Below are positions 25,220-35,688 of a stretch of 64,000 bases of DNA, piece by piece (position 1 is the stretch's first letter; the number at the start of each line of letters is the position of its first letter). A model generated the notes under the pieces. The model worked only from the letters and a program-made list of their open reading frames with translations, did not search any database and was not told where the DNA came from. A program made the translations under genes and the position numbers. The stretch covers positions 142,710 to 206,709 of the forward strand of contig NZ_DASUCC010000070.1 in NCBI RefSeq assembly GCF_035762905.1. Reading direction: 5' to 3'. This DNA comes from DASYTH01 sp035762905. GTDB taxonomy: Bacteria > Actinomycetota > Actinomycetes > Mycobacteriales > Pseudonocardiaceae.

Positions 25220-26230
25220 CTACGGCAACACGATTTCGGCGAGTAGGGCGCGGTGGTCGCCGCCGGGGAGGTCGAAGACCGCGTAGCTGGCAACGGCGCA
25301 CCGGGCGTCCACCAGGATGTGGTCCATGGTGGCCGGCGGGCCGAACGGCCAGCTCATCCAGGTGGGCGTGAGGCCCTCGCCGGTCTGCTCGGCGGCGTCG
25401 GCGTAGCCCGGGTCGAGGATCCGGCGGAACGACGCGTGGTCGAACGTGGCCGCGAAGTCCCCGGCGAGCACCCGGACCCGGTCCCCTTGCGGGGCCGGCA
25501 GTCGGGCCAGCTCGGCGCGCCACAGTGCGGCGTCGCCGTCGGCCACCGACACCACGTGTGCCGCGAGCACCTCGACGTCGTCCCGCCCCGGCAGGTCCAC
25601 CACGGCCGCGACCTGCGCCCGGATGACCGGATCGACCGGCACGGTCTGGCGCAGCGGCAGCCGGGCCACGATGCCGGATCCGTTGCCGCCCGGCCGCGGA
25701 TCGACCGCCCGGTACGGCATGACCTCGGCAAGCCCGGCGGTGTCCAGCGCCTCCAACGCCTCCTGGGTCAGCTCCGGCAGGGTGAGCACGTCGACCCCCT
25801 GCTCGCGGGCCAGCCGCAGCACCGTCGCCGGGTCGGTCCGGCCGGCGTTGAGGTCGGCGGCCATCACCCGCAGCCGCTCGCCGTCGGCCGGCGGCTGGGC
25901 GTCACTGAAGTACCTGGGCACCAGCAGCACGACCATCGACAGCGCCATCACCAGCACGGCGGCGGCCAGCGCCCGGCGGCGCAGCAGGAACGCGACCAGG
26001 GCCAGCAGCAGGCCCGCCGCGGCGATGTACGGGGTCAGGGTCAGGGCCGCGACCAGCACCGGCGCGCCGTCCACCCCCAACACCCGCAGTACCGCGATGC
26101 CGAGGAACACCAGCGTGAACAGGCCGAGCACCGCCGTGGTCCGGCGGCCGCCGACCTTGGGCCGGCGCTCCTTCCCGGCCCCGCGCTCGGGCTTCGGTTC
26201 GGGCGTTCGGTCAGCGGGTTTCTTGAGCAT
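25220..26230 (-). CDS. Membrane-anchored endonuclease/exonuclease/phosphatase-fold protein
   Basis: The 336-residue protein begins with a basic Pro-rich tail, then about three transmembrane helices (residues 35-107), then an EEP-superfamily domain. Active-site segments are AADLNAG, TLPELT, LAGDFAAT, MDHILV and GGDHRAL. The usual GDFN is GDFAA, so one catalytic Asn is replaced, and activity may be altered. The domain is predicted to face outside. It could be a phosphodiesterase for nucleotides or lipids. Its stop lies 4 bp from the sirtuin stop. Confidence 0.83.
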   Translation of the reverse strand: MLKKPADRTPEPKPERGAGKERRPKVGGRRTTAVLGLFTLVFLGIAVLRVLGVDGAPVLVAALTLTPYIAAAGLLLALVAFLLRRRALAAAVLVMALSMVVLLVPRYFSDAQPPADGERLRVMAADLNAGRTDPATVLRLAREQGVDVLTLPELTQEALEALDTAGLAEVMPYRAVDPRPGGNGSGIVARLPLRQTVPVDPVIRAQVAAVVDLPGRDDVEVLAAHVVSVADGDAALWRAELARLPAPQGDRVRVLAGDFAATFDHASFRRILDPGYADAAEQTGEGLTPTWMSWPFGPPATMDHILVDARCAVASYAVFDLPGGDHRALLAEIVLP

Positions 26231-26432
26231 GGCGCTCGTTGCCTCGTTTGTAGTTGCCGGTGGCCCGGGCGAGCAGCTGCTGCGCGGCGGCGTCGTCGGC
26301 CGAGTCCAGCAGACCGATCAGGCGCGCGGCCGCCGCGCCGCGCAGCGTGGTCACCACCCGGCCGCGGCGGGACACCAGCACCTGACCGTCCTTGGTGACT
26401 CGCCAGTCGAACGGGTCATCGTCCAGGCTCAC
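26211..26432 (-). CDS. Small conserved-type hypothetical protein
   Basis: The 73-residue product starts SLDDDPFDWRVTKDGQVLVS and contains RGRVVTTLRGAAAARL, a pattern seen in small uncharacterised actinobacterial proteins. GTG at 26432 is preferred because the DPFDW start is typical; an ATG at 26450 is possible. It overlaps the downstream gene start by 20 bp, implying coupling. No function can be assigned. Confidence 0.65.
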   Translation of the reverse strand: MSLDDDPFDWRVTKDGQVLVSRRGRVVTTLRGAAAARLIGLLDSADDAAAQQLLARATGNYKRGNERHAQETR

Positions 26433-26484
26433 ACCGCCAGAATGCCGCACGCCGGCCCGACCGGCTGTGATTTATCGCAACGGC

Positions 26485-26527
26485 GCGCTGTCAGCCGGTG
26501 CCAGCGGGATGTGCGTGCGCTGTCAGC
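26485..26527. promoter_or_regulatory. Direct repeats upstream of the ABC exporter genes
   Basis: GCGCTGTCAGC occurs at 26485-26495 and again at 26517-26527, 32 bp apart, about three helical turns. It ends 21 bp before the exporter ATPase start. It may be a two-site operator for an unlinked regulator. Repeats are seen; the role is inferred. Confidence 0.4.
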
Positions 26528-26548
26528 GCGGCCCCAGATGGTGTCCAC

Positions 26549-27544
26549 ATGAGTGACACGAGGGACACGATCACACCGGCCATCGAGGCCGAGGGGTTGG
26601 TGAAACGGTTCGGCGACACCGTCGCGCTGGACGGGGTCGACCTGACCGTGCCGGCCGGAAAGGTGCTCGGGCTGCTCGGGCCCAACGGAGCCGGCAAGAC
26701 CACCGTCGTGCGGATCCTGGCCACGCTGCTGCGCGCGGACGCCGGCCGGGCCGCGATCGGCGGCCACGACGTACGCACCGACGCGGTCGCGGTGCGCGGG
26801 CTGATCGGCCTCACCGGGCAGTACGCGTCGGTGGACGAGGACCTGACCGGCCGGGAGAACCTGGTGCTGATCGGACGGCTGCTGAACATGGCCAAGGCCG
26901 GCGCCCGGGTCCGGGCCGGCGAGCTGCTCGACCGGTTCGAGCTGTCCGACGCGGGCGACCGGGCGGTCAAGACCTACTCCGGCGGCATGCGCAGGCGGCT
27001 CGACCTGGCCGCAAGCCTGGTCGGCCGGCCCCGGGTGCTGTTCCTGGACGAGCCGACCACCGGCCTCGACCCGCACGCCCGGGCCGAGGTCTGGCAGATC
27101 ATCCGCTCGCTGGTCGCCGACGGCGCCACCGTGCTGCTGACCACCCAGTACCTGGACGAGGCCGACCACCTCGCCGACCTGATCACGGTCATCGACCGCG
27201 GCCAGGTGATCGCCGCCGGCCGGCCGGACGAGCTCAAGCGGCGCACAGGCGGCCAGACCCTGCAGGTGCGCCCGACCCAGGCCGGCGACCTGGACACGAT
27301 CGGCACGATCCTGCACGAGCTCACCGGGACCCGGCCGAACCGGGACGACACCGGGCTGCTCACCGTCCCGGTGGACGACCCGGTGCTGCTCTCCGCCGTG
27401 GTGCGCCGGCTGGACGACTGGGGTCTGACCGTGGACGAGCTGTCGCTGCGGCTGCCCAGCCTCGACGACGTGTTCCTCGCCCTCACCGGGCACAGGTCGA
27501 GCACCGGCGAGCCGGAGCTGGTCACCGAAGGGAGCCAGAAATGA
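26549..27544 (+). CDS. Daunorubicin-resistance-type ABC exporter ATPase (DrrA-like)
   Basis: The 331-residue ATPase has Walker A GPNGAGKT at residues 44-51, the signature YSGGMRRRLDLAASL and Walker B VLFLDEPTTGLD. A C-terminal extension of about 90 residues is typical of DrrA and contributes to coupling with DrrB. It would export a hydrophobic drug or lipid with the next gene. The stop overlaps the permease start by 4 bp (ATGA). No adjacent antibiotic biosynthetic genes are seen, so the substrate is unknown. Confidence 0.9.
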   Translation: MSDTRDTITPAIEAEGLVKRFGDTVALDGVDLTVPAGKVLGLLGPNGAGKTTVVRILATLLRADAGRAAIGGHDVRTDAVAVRGLIGLTGQYASVDEDLTGRENLVLIGRLLNMAKAGARVRAGELLDRFELSDAGDRAVKTYSGGMRRRLDLAASLVGRPRVLFLDEPTTGLDPHARAEVWQIIRSLVADGATVLLTTQYLDEADHLADLITVIDRGQVIAAGRPDELKRRTGGQTLQVRPTQAGDLDTIGTILHELTGTRPNRDDTGLLTVPVDDPVLLSAVVRRLDDWGLTVDELSLRLPSLDDVFLALTGHRSSTGEPELVTEGSQK

Positions 27545-28353
27545 CCACGTTGACCATGGCCGAGCCCCGGCCGGTCGTCCGCACCGTCGCCCCCGCCCAG
27601 GCCGTCCGGCACGCCTTGGTGCTGGCCGGGCGGAGCATCGTGAAGATCAAGAAGAACCCGGAGAGCCTGCTCGACGTCACCCTGCAGCCGATCATCTTCC
27701 TGGTCATGTTCGTCTACCTGTTCGGCGGCGCGATCCAGGGCGGCAGCGACGAGTACCTGCAGGTGCTGCTGCCCGGCCTGATGGTGCAGAACACCGTGTT
27801 CGCCAGCCTGGGCATCGGCATGGCACTCAACACCGACATCACCAAGGGCGTCTTCGACCGGTTCCGCAGCATGCCGATCGCCCGGTCCGCACCGCTGGTC
27901 GGGGCCGTGTTCGGGGACGTCGTTCGGTACGTCGCAGCGCTCACCGTGCTGATCGTCACCGCGGTGATCATGGGTTTTCGGGTGCAGACCGACCCGGCAT
28001 CGTTCCTGCTCGCGGCGGCCCTGATGGTGCTGTTCGGCCTGTGCCTGTGCTGGGTGTCGGTGCTGGTCGGCATGCTGGTGAAGTCGCCGAACGCGGTGCC
28101 GGGCACGCTGATCGGCATCCTGTTCCCGCTCACCTTCGCCAGCAACGTGTTCGTCTCCCCGCAGACGCTGCCCGGCTGGATGCAGGGCTGGGTGGACGTC
28201 AACCCGGTCAGCCACCTGACCTCGGCGGCCCGCGGGCTGCTGCTCGGCGGCGACTGGGCCGGGCATGCCGGCTGGGCGTTCCTCTGGGCGGTCGGCATCG
28301 CGGTGGTGTTCTTCCCGCTGGCCCTGCGCGCCTACCGGCGCCGGGTTGGTTAG
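27541..28353 (+). CDS. ABC-2 type exporter permease (DrrB-like)
   Basis: The 270-residue permease has an N-terminal cytoplasmic segment and six predicted helices. The ABC-2 signature region LPGWMQGWVDVNPVSHLTSAARG is near the C-terminus. It pairs with the preceding ATPase. Immediately after its stop lies an intergenic repeat shared with position 39574, in a convergent gap with the BTAD regulator gene. Confidence 0.9.
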   Translation: MTTLTMAEPRPVVRTVAPAQAVRHALVLAGRSIVKIKKNPESLLDVTLQPIIFLVMFVYLFGGAIQGGSDEYLQVLLPGLMVQNTVFASLGIGMALNTDITKGVFDRFRSMPIARSAPLVGAVFGDVVRYVAALTVLIVTAVIMGFRVQTDPASFLLAAALMVLFGLCLCWVSVLVGMLVKSPNAVPGTLIGILFPLTFASNVFVSPQTLPGWMQGWVDVNPVSHLTSAARGLLLGGDWAGHAGWAFLWAVGIAVVFFPLALRAYRRRVG

Positions 28354-28379
28354 GGCTGTCCGCCTCTCCGGGGAGCGGA

Positions 28380-28453
28380 TTGATAGTGGCTGGGTTGCGT
28401 CACGGTCCCCTGAGGTTGCGTTGGTCGGGCCAGGACGTCACGCGTTGATCCAC
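28380..28453. repeat. Convergent-gap repeat, copy A
   Basis: A 74-bp segment here is related to 39574-39648. The most similar part is GGGTTGCGTCACGGT followed by CCCCTGAGGTTGCGTTGG. The pattern TTGCGT occurs more than once within it. A second shared motif, CTGTCCGCCTCTCCGGG at 28356-28372, precedes it. Both copies lie between the ends of converging genes. It may be a transcript-end structure, a small RNA or a repeat element. It ends in a GATCCACTGTGGAC palindrome. Confidence 0.8.
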
Positions 28454-28464
28454 TGTGGACAGGC

Positions 28465-31400
28465 CTAGCCAATTACCTCGTCTAGGGCGGCGAGCGCGTG
28501 GCTTCGGTCGAGGCCGAGCCCGCGCTCGTACGCCGTCGTGTAGGCGTCCGGGCCGATCTCCGCCGTGATCGTGGCGATCAGTTCGGTCAGCTCCGGGTCG
28601 CCCAGGTCCGGCGTGCCGCGTAACGCGGTGGCGGCACCGAGCAGCCGGGCCGCGCCGGCCGGGTCGCCGGTGTGCACCAGCAGGTCGGCGGCGTTCGCCG
28701 CGATGGTGGCGATCAGCGGCAGGTCCATCAGCTCGGCCAGCGCCTCGCGCGCCCGGCGCAATCCCGCCCGGGCGGCCGCCAGATCGCCGGCGGCGATCGT
28801 GATCGGCACGGCGGCGAGCTCGTACCAGGCCTGCCAGTGGCCGATCGGGCGCTCCACGCCGGCCAGCAGGCTGGCGGCCCGCGCCAGGTGCTCGCGTGCC
28901 GCGGCGAGGTCGCCGCGCCGGCGGGCCAAGCCGGCCACCGAGCACAGCAGCATGGACTCGGACTCGGGCGAGGCGCGCTGCCGAGCCAGCGCCAGCCCGG
29001 CTGCCAGGTCCCGCTCGGCCCCGTCCAGGTCGCCGGCCCTGGCCCGCTGCGCGGCCAGCCGGGCGTGCAGCTCCGGCACGTCGTCCAGCGAGCCGAGCTG
29101 GGACACCAGCCTGATCGACTCCTCGTAGGCCGCGATCGCGCCGGTGTGATCGGCGCGCAGGGTCCGGCGCTCGGAGATCTGGCCCAGCGCGAGGGCCTGG
29201 CCCCACCGGTCGCCCAGCTCCCGGAAGACCTCCAGCGCCGCCGTCGCGGCCCGCTCGGCCTCGGCCGCCTGGCCCTCGTTCTCGGCCAGGTAGGCGCGGC
29301 CAAGCTCGGCCGCGGCCCGGCCCCACGGGTCGGGGTGGTGCGCCGCCCGGTCCAGCACCGCCCAGGCGCCCGCCTTGTCGCCGGTGAACGCGGCCAGCAT
29401 CGGCTCCACCATGGCCAGCACCGGGAAGTGCAGCATCGCGTTGCTCTCGGCCAGCTCCGTCCGGGCCCGGGCCAGCAGGTCCCGGTCCAGCAGGCCGGGC
29501 GATCCGGGCGGGGGGTTGGACGCGGCGGCCACCAGCCGCAGCGCCGCCCGGGCATGGTCCGGGGCCGGGCCCGGCAGGTCGACCACCCGATGGACCAGCG
29601 CCACCGCCTCCTGCTGCCGGCCGGACATGGCCCAGAACCACGCCGAGGCCATGGTCAGCCGCAGCGCCGTGTCGGCGTCGCCCGCGTCGGTGGCGTGCCG
29701 GATGGCGGCCAGCAGGTTGTCCTGCTCGCCGGACAGCCGGGCGATCCAGCGCAGTTGCTCGGCGCCGCGCAGGTGCGGGTCGGCCTCCTCGGCCAGGGCC
29801 AGGAAGAACAGGTTGAACCGGGCGTGCACCCGGTCCGTCTCGCCCGCCTCGGCGAGCCGCTCGGCGGCGTAGGCGCGCACCGTCTCCAGCATCCGGTACC
29901 GCGGCCCGTCGGCGCTGCCGTACGCGTCGACCAGGGACTTCTCCACCAGCGAGGCCAGCACGTAGAGCACGTCGGCGGCGGGCAGGTCGTCGTCGGCGCA
30001 GACCGCGGTCGCCGCCTCCAGCGAGGCCCCGCTCGCGAACACCGCCAGCCGGCTGGCCAGGATCCGCTCCGGCTTCTCCAGCAGGTCCCAGCTCCACTCG
30101 ACCACCGCGCGCAGCGTGCGGTGCCGCGGCATGGAGGTGCGGCTGCCGGCGGTGAGCAGCCGGAACCGGTCGTCGAGCCGGGCGGCGATCTGCTCGACGG
30201 TCATCGAGCGCAGCCGGGCCGCGGCCAGTTCCAGGGCCAGCGGGAGCCCGTCGAGCCGGTGACAGATCTCCACCACGGCGGCCATGTTGTGCGCGTCGAG
30301 CACGAACCCGGGGTGCGCCGCCGCGGCCCGGTCGGTGAACAACCGGACGGCGTCGGTACCCCGCACCTCGTCCAGGTCGGCGGCGGCCTTGGGCAGGTCG
30401 AGCGGCCCGACCGGGAAAACCACCTCGCCGGTGATCGCCAGCGGCTCCCGGCTGGTGGCCAGGATGTGCAGCGCCGGACACCGGGCCAGCAGCGCGTCCG
30501 CCACCTCCGCGGCCGCCGCGATCAGATGCTCGCAGTTGTCCAGCACGATCAGGCACCGCTGCGCGCCGAGCGCCTCCACCAGCCGGTCCATCGGCTCGGC
30601 CGGCCGGTGCGCGCCCGGCTCGAGCACCCGGACCTCTCGCAGGTTCAGCGCGGTCAGCATCGCCCCGGTCAGGTCGGCCGGGTCGGTCACCCGGGCCAGC
30701 TCGACGAACCATCCCGGCATCCCACTCGCCGCCGCCACCTCGGTGGACAGCCTGGTCTTCCCGGCGCCACCCGGCCCGACCAGCGTCACCAGCCGCCCGT
30801 CCCGCAGCCGCTGCGCCAGCTCGGCCAACTCGTCCCGCCGCCCCACGAAGCTGGTCAGCCGCGCCGGCAGCCACCCTCCCTTCCCGCCATCCCGCTCGGT
30901 GTCCTCGCCCCGCAACACCGCGAGCTGAACGTCCCGCAGCTCCGCCGACGGCTCGACCCCCAGCTCCTCCCCCAACACCCGCCGCGTGCTCTCGTACACG
31001 GCCAGCGCATCTCCCTGCCGCCCCGCCTGGTAGAGCGCCCGGATCAGCAACCCCGCCAGCCGCTCCCGCAACGGCTGCTCCGCCAACCGCGTCCGCAGCT
31101 CGGGGAGCACCTCCTGATGCCGCCCCAGCTGCAGGTCAGCCTCGATCCGATCCTCGACCGCAGTCGCCCGCACCTCGTCCAGCCGCGCCGCCACCGCCGC
31201 CGCGAACGCCGCCTCCGCGACATCCACCATCGCCGGCCCCCGCCACAGCTCCAACGCCGCCCGCAGCGTCCCCGCCGCCTCCCCCGGCCGCCCCGCCCTC
31301 AGCTCGTCCCGGCCCCGCCCCGCCAGCTCCTCGAACCGGTAAACGTCCACATCCTCCCGCCGCACCACCAGCCGATACCCCGCCGGATGCGACTCGACAA

Positions 31401-31677
31401 TCCCCCCGTTCCCCCCGTTCTCCCTCCGCCCCCCGCGCTCCCCCTGCTCCCCCCGACAGGCCCGCCGCAACCGCGACACCAACGACTGCAGCGCATTATT
31501 CGCGTCATTGGGCGGCGCTTCCCCCCACAACCCATCGATCAACACCTCGGTCGGCACCACCCGCCCCGCCTCCAACGCCAGCCGCACCAACAACATGCGC
31601 AGCCGCGCCCCACCGAGGTCGATCACCGACCCATCCTCGGCAGCCAACTTCAGCGGCCCCAACAACCCCACCCGCAC
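28465..31677 (-). CDS. AfsR/SARP-type regulator with BTAD, NB-ARC ATPase and helical repeats
   Basis: The 1070-residue protein begins with an OmpR-like winged helix (residues 1-105). The bacterial transcriptional activator domain spans about 110-255. A STAND-type NTPase follows, with Walker A GPGGAGKT at 301-308 and Walker B CLIVLDN at 375-381. The C-terminal 400 residues are TPR-like helical repeats. Such proteins activate secondary-metabolite genes or stress pathways after ligand or kinase input. GTG at 31677 or 31671 starts the conserved RVGLLGPLK segment. The same frame stays open upstream to 32511 through a tandem repeat, probably by lack of stops. The target genes are unknown; drrAB lies next to its 3' end. 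Confidence 0.88.
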   Translation of the reverse strand: MRVGLLGPLKLAAEDGSVIDLGGARLRMLLVRLALEAGRVVPTEVLIDGLWGEAPPNDANNALQSLVSRLRRACRGEQGERGGRRENGGNGGIVESHPAGYRLVVRREDVDVYRFEELAGRGRDELRAGRPGEAAGTLRAALELWRGPAMVDVAEAAFAAAVAARLDEVRATAVEDRIEADLQLGRHQEVLPELRTRLAEQPLRERLAGLLIRALYQAGRQGDALAVYESTRRVLGEELGVEPSAELRDVQLAVLRGEDTERDGGKGGWLPARLTSFVGRRDELAELAQRLRDGRLVTLVGPGGAGKTRLSTEVAAASGMPGWFVELARVTDPADLTGAMLTALNLREVRVLEPGAHRPAEPMDRLVEALGAQRCLIVLDNCEHLIAAAAEVADALLARCPALHILATSREPLAITGEVVFPVGPLDLPKAAADLDEVRGTDAVRLFTDRAAAAHPGFVLDAHNMAAVVEICHRLDGLPLALELAAARLRSMTVEQIAARLDDRFRLLTAGSRTSMPRHRTLRAVVEWSWDLLEKPERILASRLAVFASGASLEAATAVCADDDLPAADVLYVLASLVEKSLVDAYGSADGPRYRMLETVRAYAAERLAEAGETDRVHARFNLFFLALAEEADPHLRGAEQLRWIARLSGEQDNLLAAIRHATDAGDADTALRLTMASAWFWAMSGRQQEAVALVHRVVDLPGPAPDHARAALRLVAAASNPPPGSPGLLDRDLLARARTELAESNAMLHFPVLAMVEPMLAAFTGDKAGAWAVLDRAAHHPDPWGRAAAELGRAYLAENEGQAAEAERAATAALEVFRELGDRWGQALALGQISERRTLRADHTGAIAAYEESIRLVSQLGSLDDVPELHARLAAQRARAGDLDGAERDLAAGLALARQRASPESESMLLCSVAGLARRRGDLAAAREHLARAASLLAGVERPIGHWQAWYELAAVPITIAAGDLAAARAGLRRAREALAELMDLPLIATIAANAADLLVHTGDPAGAARLLGAATALRGTPDLGDPELTELIATITAEIGPDAYTTAYERGLGLDRSHALAALDEVIG

Positions 31678-31678
31678 A

Positions 31679-31709
31679 CCCCCAGCTTCCCAGAAACCCC
31701 CAACCCCCC
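31679..31709 (-). promoter_or_regulatory. G-quadruplex motif just before the regulator start codon
   Basis: Read on the regulator's coding strand, the sequence is G6-TT-G5-TTTCT-G3-AAGCT-G5, a canonical four-tract G-quadruplex motif. It ends one base before GTG at 31677, where a ribosome binding site should be. No clear Shine-Dalgarno is seen outside it. If it folds in mRNA it could limit translation. The motif is seen directly; folding and effect are inferred. Confidence 0.6.
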
Positions 31710-31852
31710 GGCACACCCACACCCAGCCCACCAAACTCCGGCCAACCCTGACCACACGCCACCAACTCGCCAGCCACCCACCCACCAGCCCCAACCCGCC
31801 AACCCGCCTTCCCGACCCCACACCCCCAAGCGGCGACTCGAACCGCCCTAGC

Positions 31853-32745
31853 CGGCGACTCAGCTGCCCAACGCGGCAACTCGCCTGCCCGAACCGGCAT
31901 CTCAGGTGCCTCGATCGGCAACTCGGCTGCCGGACGCGGCGGGTCGGGTGCCCGACCCGACGACGCCGGTGCTCGACCCGGCGACTCGGCTGCCGGACCT
32001 GGCGACTCGGCTGCCGGACACGGCGACTCGGCTGCCTGACCTGGCAACTCGCCTGCCTGACCCCGCGTCTCACGTGCCTCGATCGGCAACTCGGCTGCCG
32101 GACACGGCGACTCGGCTGCCTGACCTGGCAACTCGCCTGCCTGACCCCGCGTCTCACGTGCCTCGATCGGCAACTCGGCTGCCGGACGCGGCGGGTCGGG
32201 TGCCCGACACGGCAACTCGCGTGCACCGACCCGACGATTCGGGTGCCCGAGACGGCGTTTCGGCTGCCCGACACGGCAACTCGCGTGCACCGACCCGGCG
32301 ATTCGGGTGCCCGAGACGGCGTTTCGGCTGCCGGACCCGGCAACTCGCGTGCACCGACCCGGCGACGCCGGTGCCCGACACGGCAACTCGGCTGCCCGAC
32401 CCGGCGGCTCACGTGCTCGATCGGCAACTCGGCGACGGACGCGCCGGGTCGGGTGCCCGACACGGCAACTCGCGTGCTCCGACCCGGCAGCTCGGCTGCC
32501 TGACCCGGCATCTCACGCCGCGATCAGCACCTCGCCTGCCCGACTCGGCGACGCCGGTGCCCGACGCGGCGTTTCGGCTGCCCGACACGGCAACTCGGCT
32601 GCCCGACGCGGCGACTCGGGCGCCTGGACCTGGCGGCCCGGCTGCCCGACCTGGCAACTCGGGTGCCTGGACGTGGTGGCTCGGGTGCCTGGACGTGGTG
32701 GCTCGGGTGCCTGGGCCTGGTGGCTCGGTGCCTGACGCGGTGACT
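31853..32745. repeat. 21-bp minisatellite, about 41 units
   Basis: The 1136-bp gap between the regulator start and clpC holds roughly 41 degenerate head-to-tail units, mostly 21 bp and some 19-22 bp. The unit consensus is close to CGGCAACTCGGCTGCCCGAC plus one base. Higher-order copying is visible: an 84-bp period (4 units) near 32011-32170 and a 64-bp period near 32210-32390. Each unit contains GGCA...TGCC, a short dyad. Because units are mostly 3n long and lack stops, long frames stay open on both strands, but no start signal or family is recognised. The 31710-31852 flank is C-rich on the plus strand and has no gene; 32746-32813 is unremarkable. Confidence 0.9.
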
Positions 32746-32813
32746 CGTGGGGAAGGCGAAGGCCGCCTGCGCCGTGGGGGCGGAGGCGGCCTTCGGGTGG
32801 GTTGATTGGGTGG

Positions 32814-35372
<2,559 letters not shown>

Positions 35373-35442
35373 GTGCACTCCCTGACTGCTGCGCCGGCGG
35401 CCCTCTACCACCTCCACCGGGTGGATTCAGCACCGTAGGACC

Positions 35443-35448
35443 ACTGTA
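35443..35448 (-). promoter_or_regulatory. Candidate -10 of clpC; content of the clpC-fhuF gap
   Basis: TACAGT on the minus strand lies about 70 bp before the clpC start. No good -35 is seen. The rest of the 316-bp divergent gap (35373-35688) holds the iron box described separately and no recognisable gene. Regulators such as ClgR are possible from family knowledge but no clear site was found. Confidence 0.3.
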
Positions 35449-35653
35449 GTCGCCTGGCCCGTCGCGCTCAGTACGACTTAGCGACGACCAAGCGGTCCGC
35501 ATTCTTTCCTCGACGCCATGAACTCGTCGTCACCCTGCCCAACGTGCGAGGGCCTGGGCGGATTCCGCAATTGTGGATATTTCCGCTCCCCGCGAACAGG
35601 ACGTTCGGCTGGACTCCTGCTTGAGCGCCGAGCGAGCACCCGAGTGGGTCCGG

Positions 35654-35672
35654 TAAGGTAAGGCATACCTCA
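35654..35672 (+). promoter_or_regulatory. Iron box (IdeR/DtxR-type operator)
   Basis: TAAGGTAAGGCATACCTCA matches the DtxR/IdeR consensus TTAGGTTAGGCTAACCTAA at 14 of 19 positions and keeps the dyad symmetry. It sits 16 bp before the start of the FhuF-like reductase gene and therefore overlaps its transcription start or leader. Repression by iron-loaded IdeR/DmdR is the expected control. Confidence 0.8.
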
Positions 35673-35688
35673 CCGGATAGGAGAACGG

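Noticed and set aside
26549..31677. Antibiotic biosynthesis cluster (drrAB plus SARP-type regulator)
   Set aside because: No polyketide, peptide or terpene biosynthetic enzymes are present; an exporter and a large regulator alone do not define a cluster.
31678..32511. N-terminal extension of the BTAD regulator through the repeats
   Set aside because: The winged-helix domain starts at the GTG 31677 in the normal way for the family, and upstream residues are repeat-derived. Left open as a minor possibility in the findings.
31853..32745. CRISPR array
   Set aside because: Units are contiguous with no spacers of unique sequence, and no cas genes are near.
31906..32805. A repeat protein (R/V)LPD(T/A)AT heptads on the plus strand
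   Set aside because: The frame is open only because the 21-bp unit has no stop. All three plus frames are long here, no start signal is seen, and the unit drifts to 19-22 bp.
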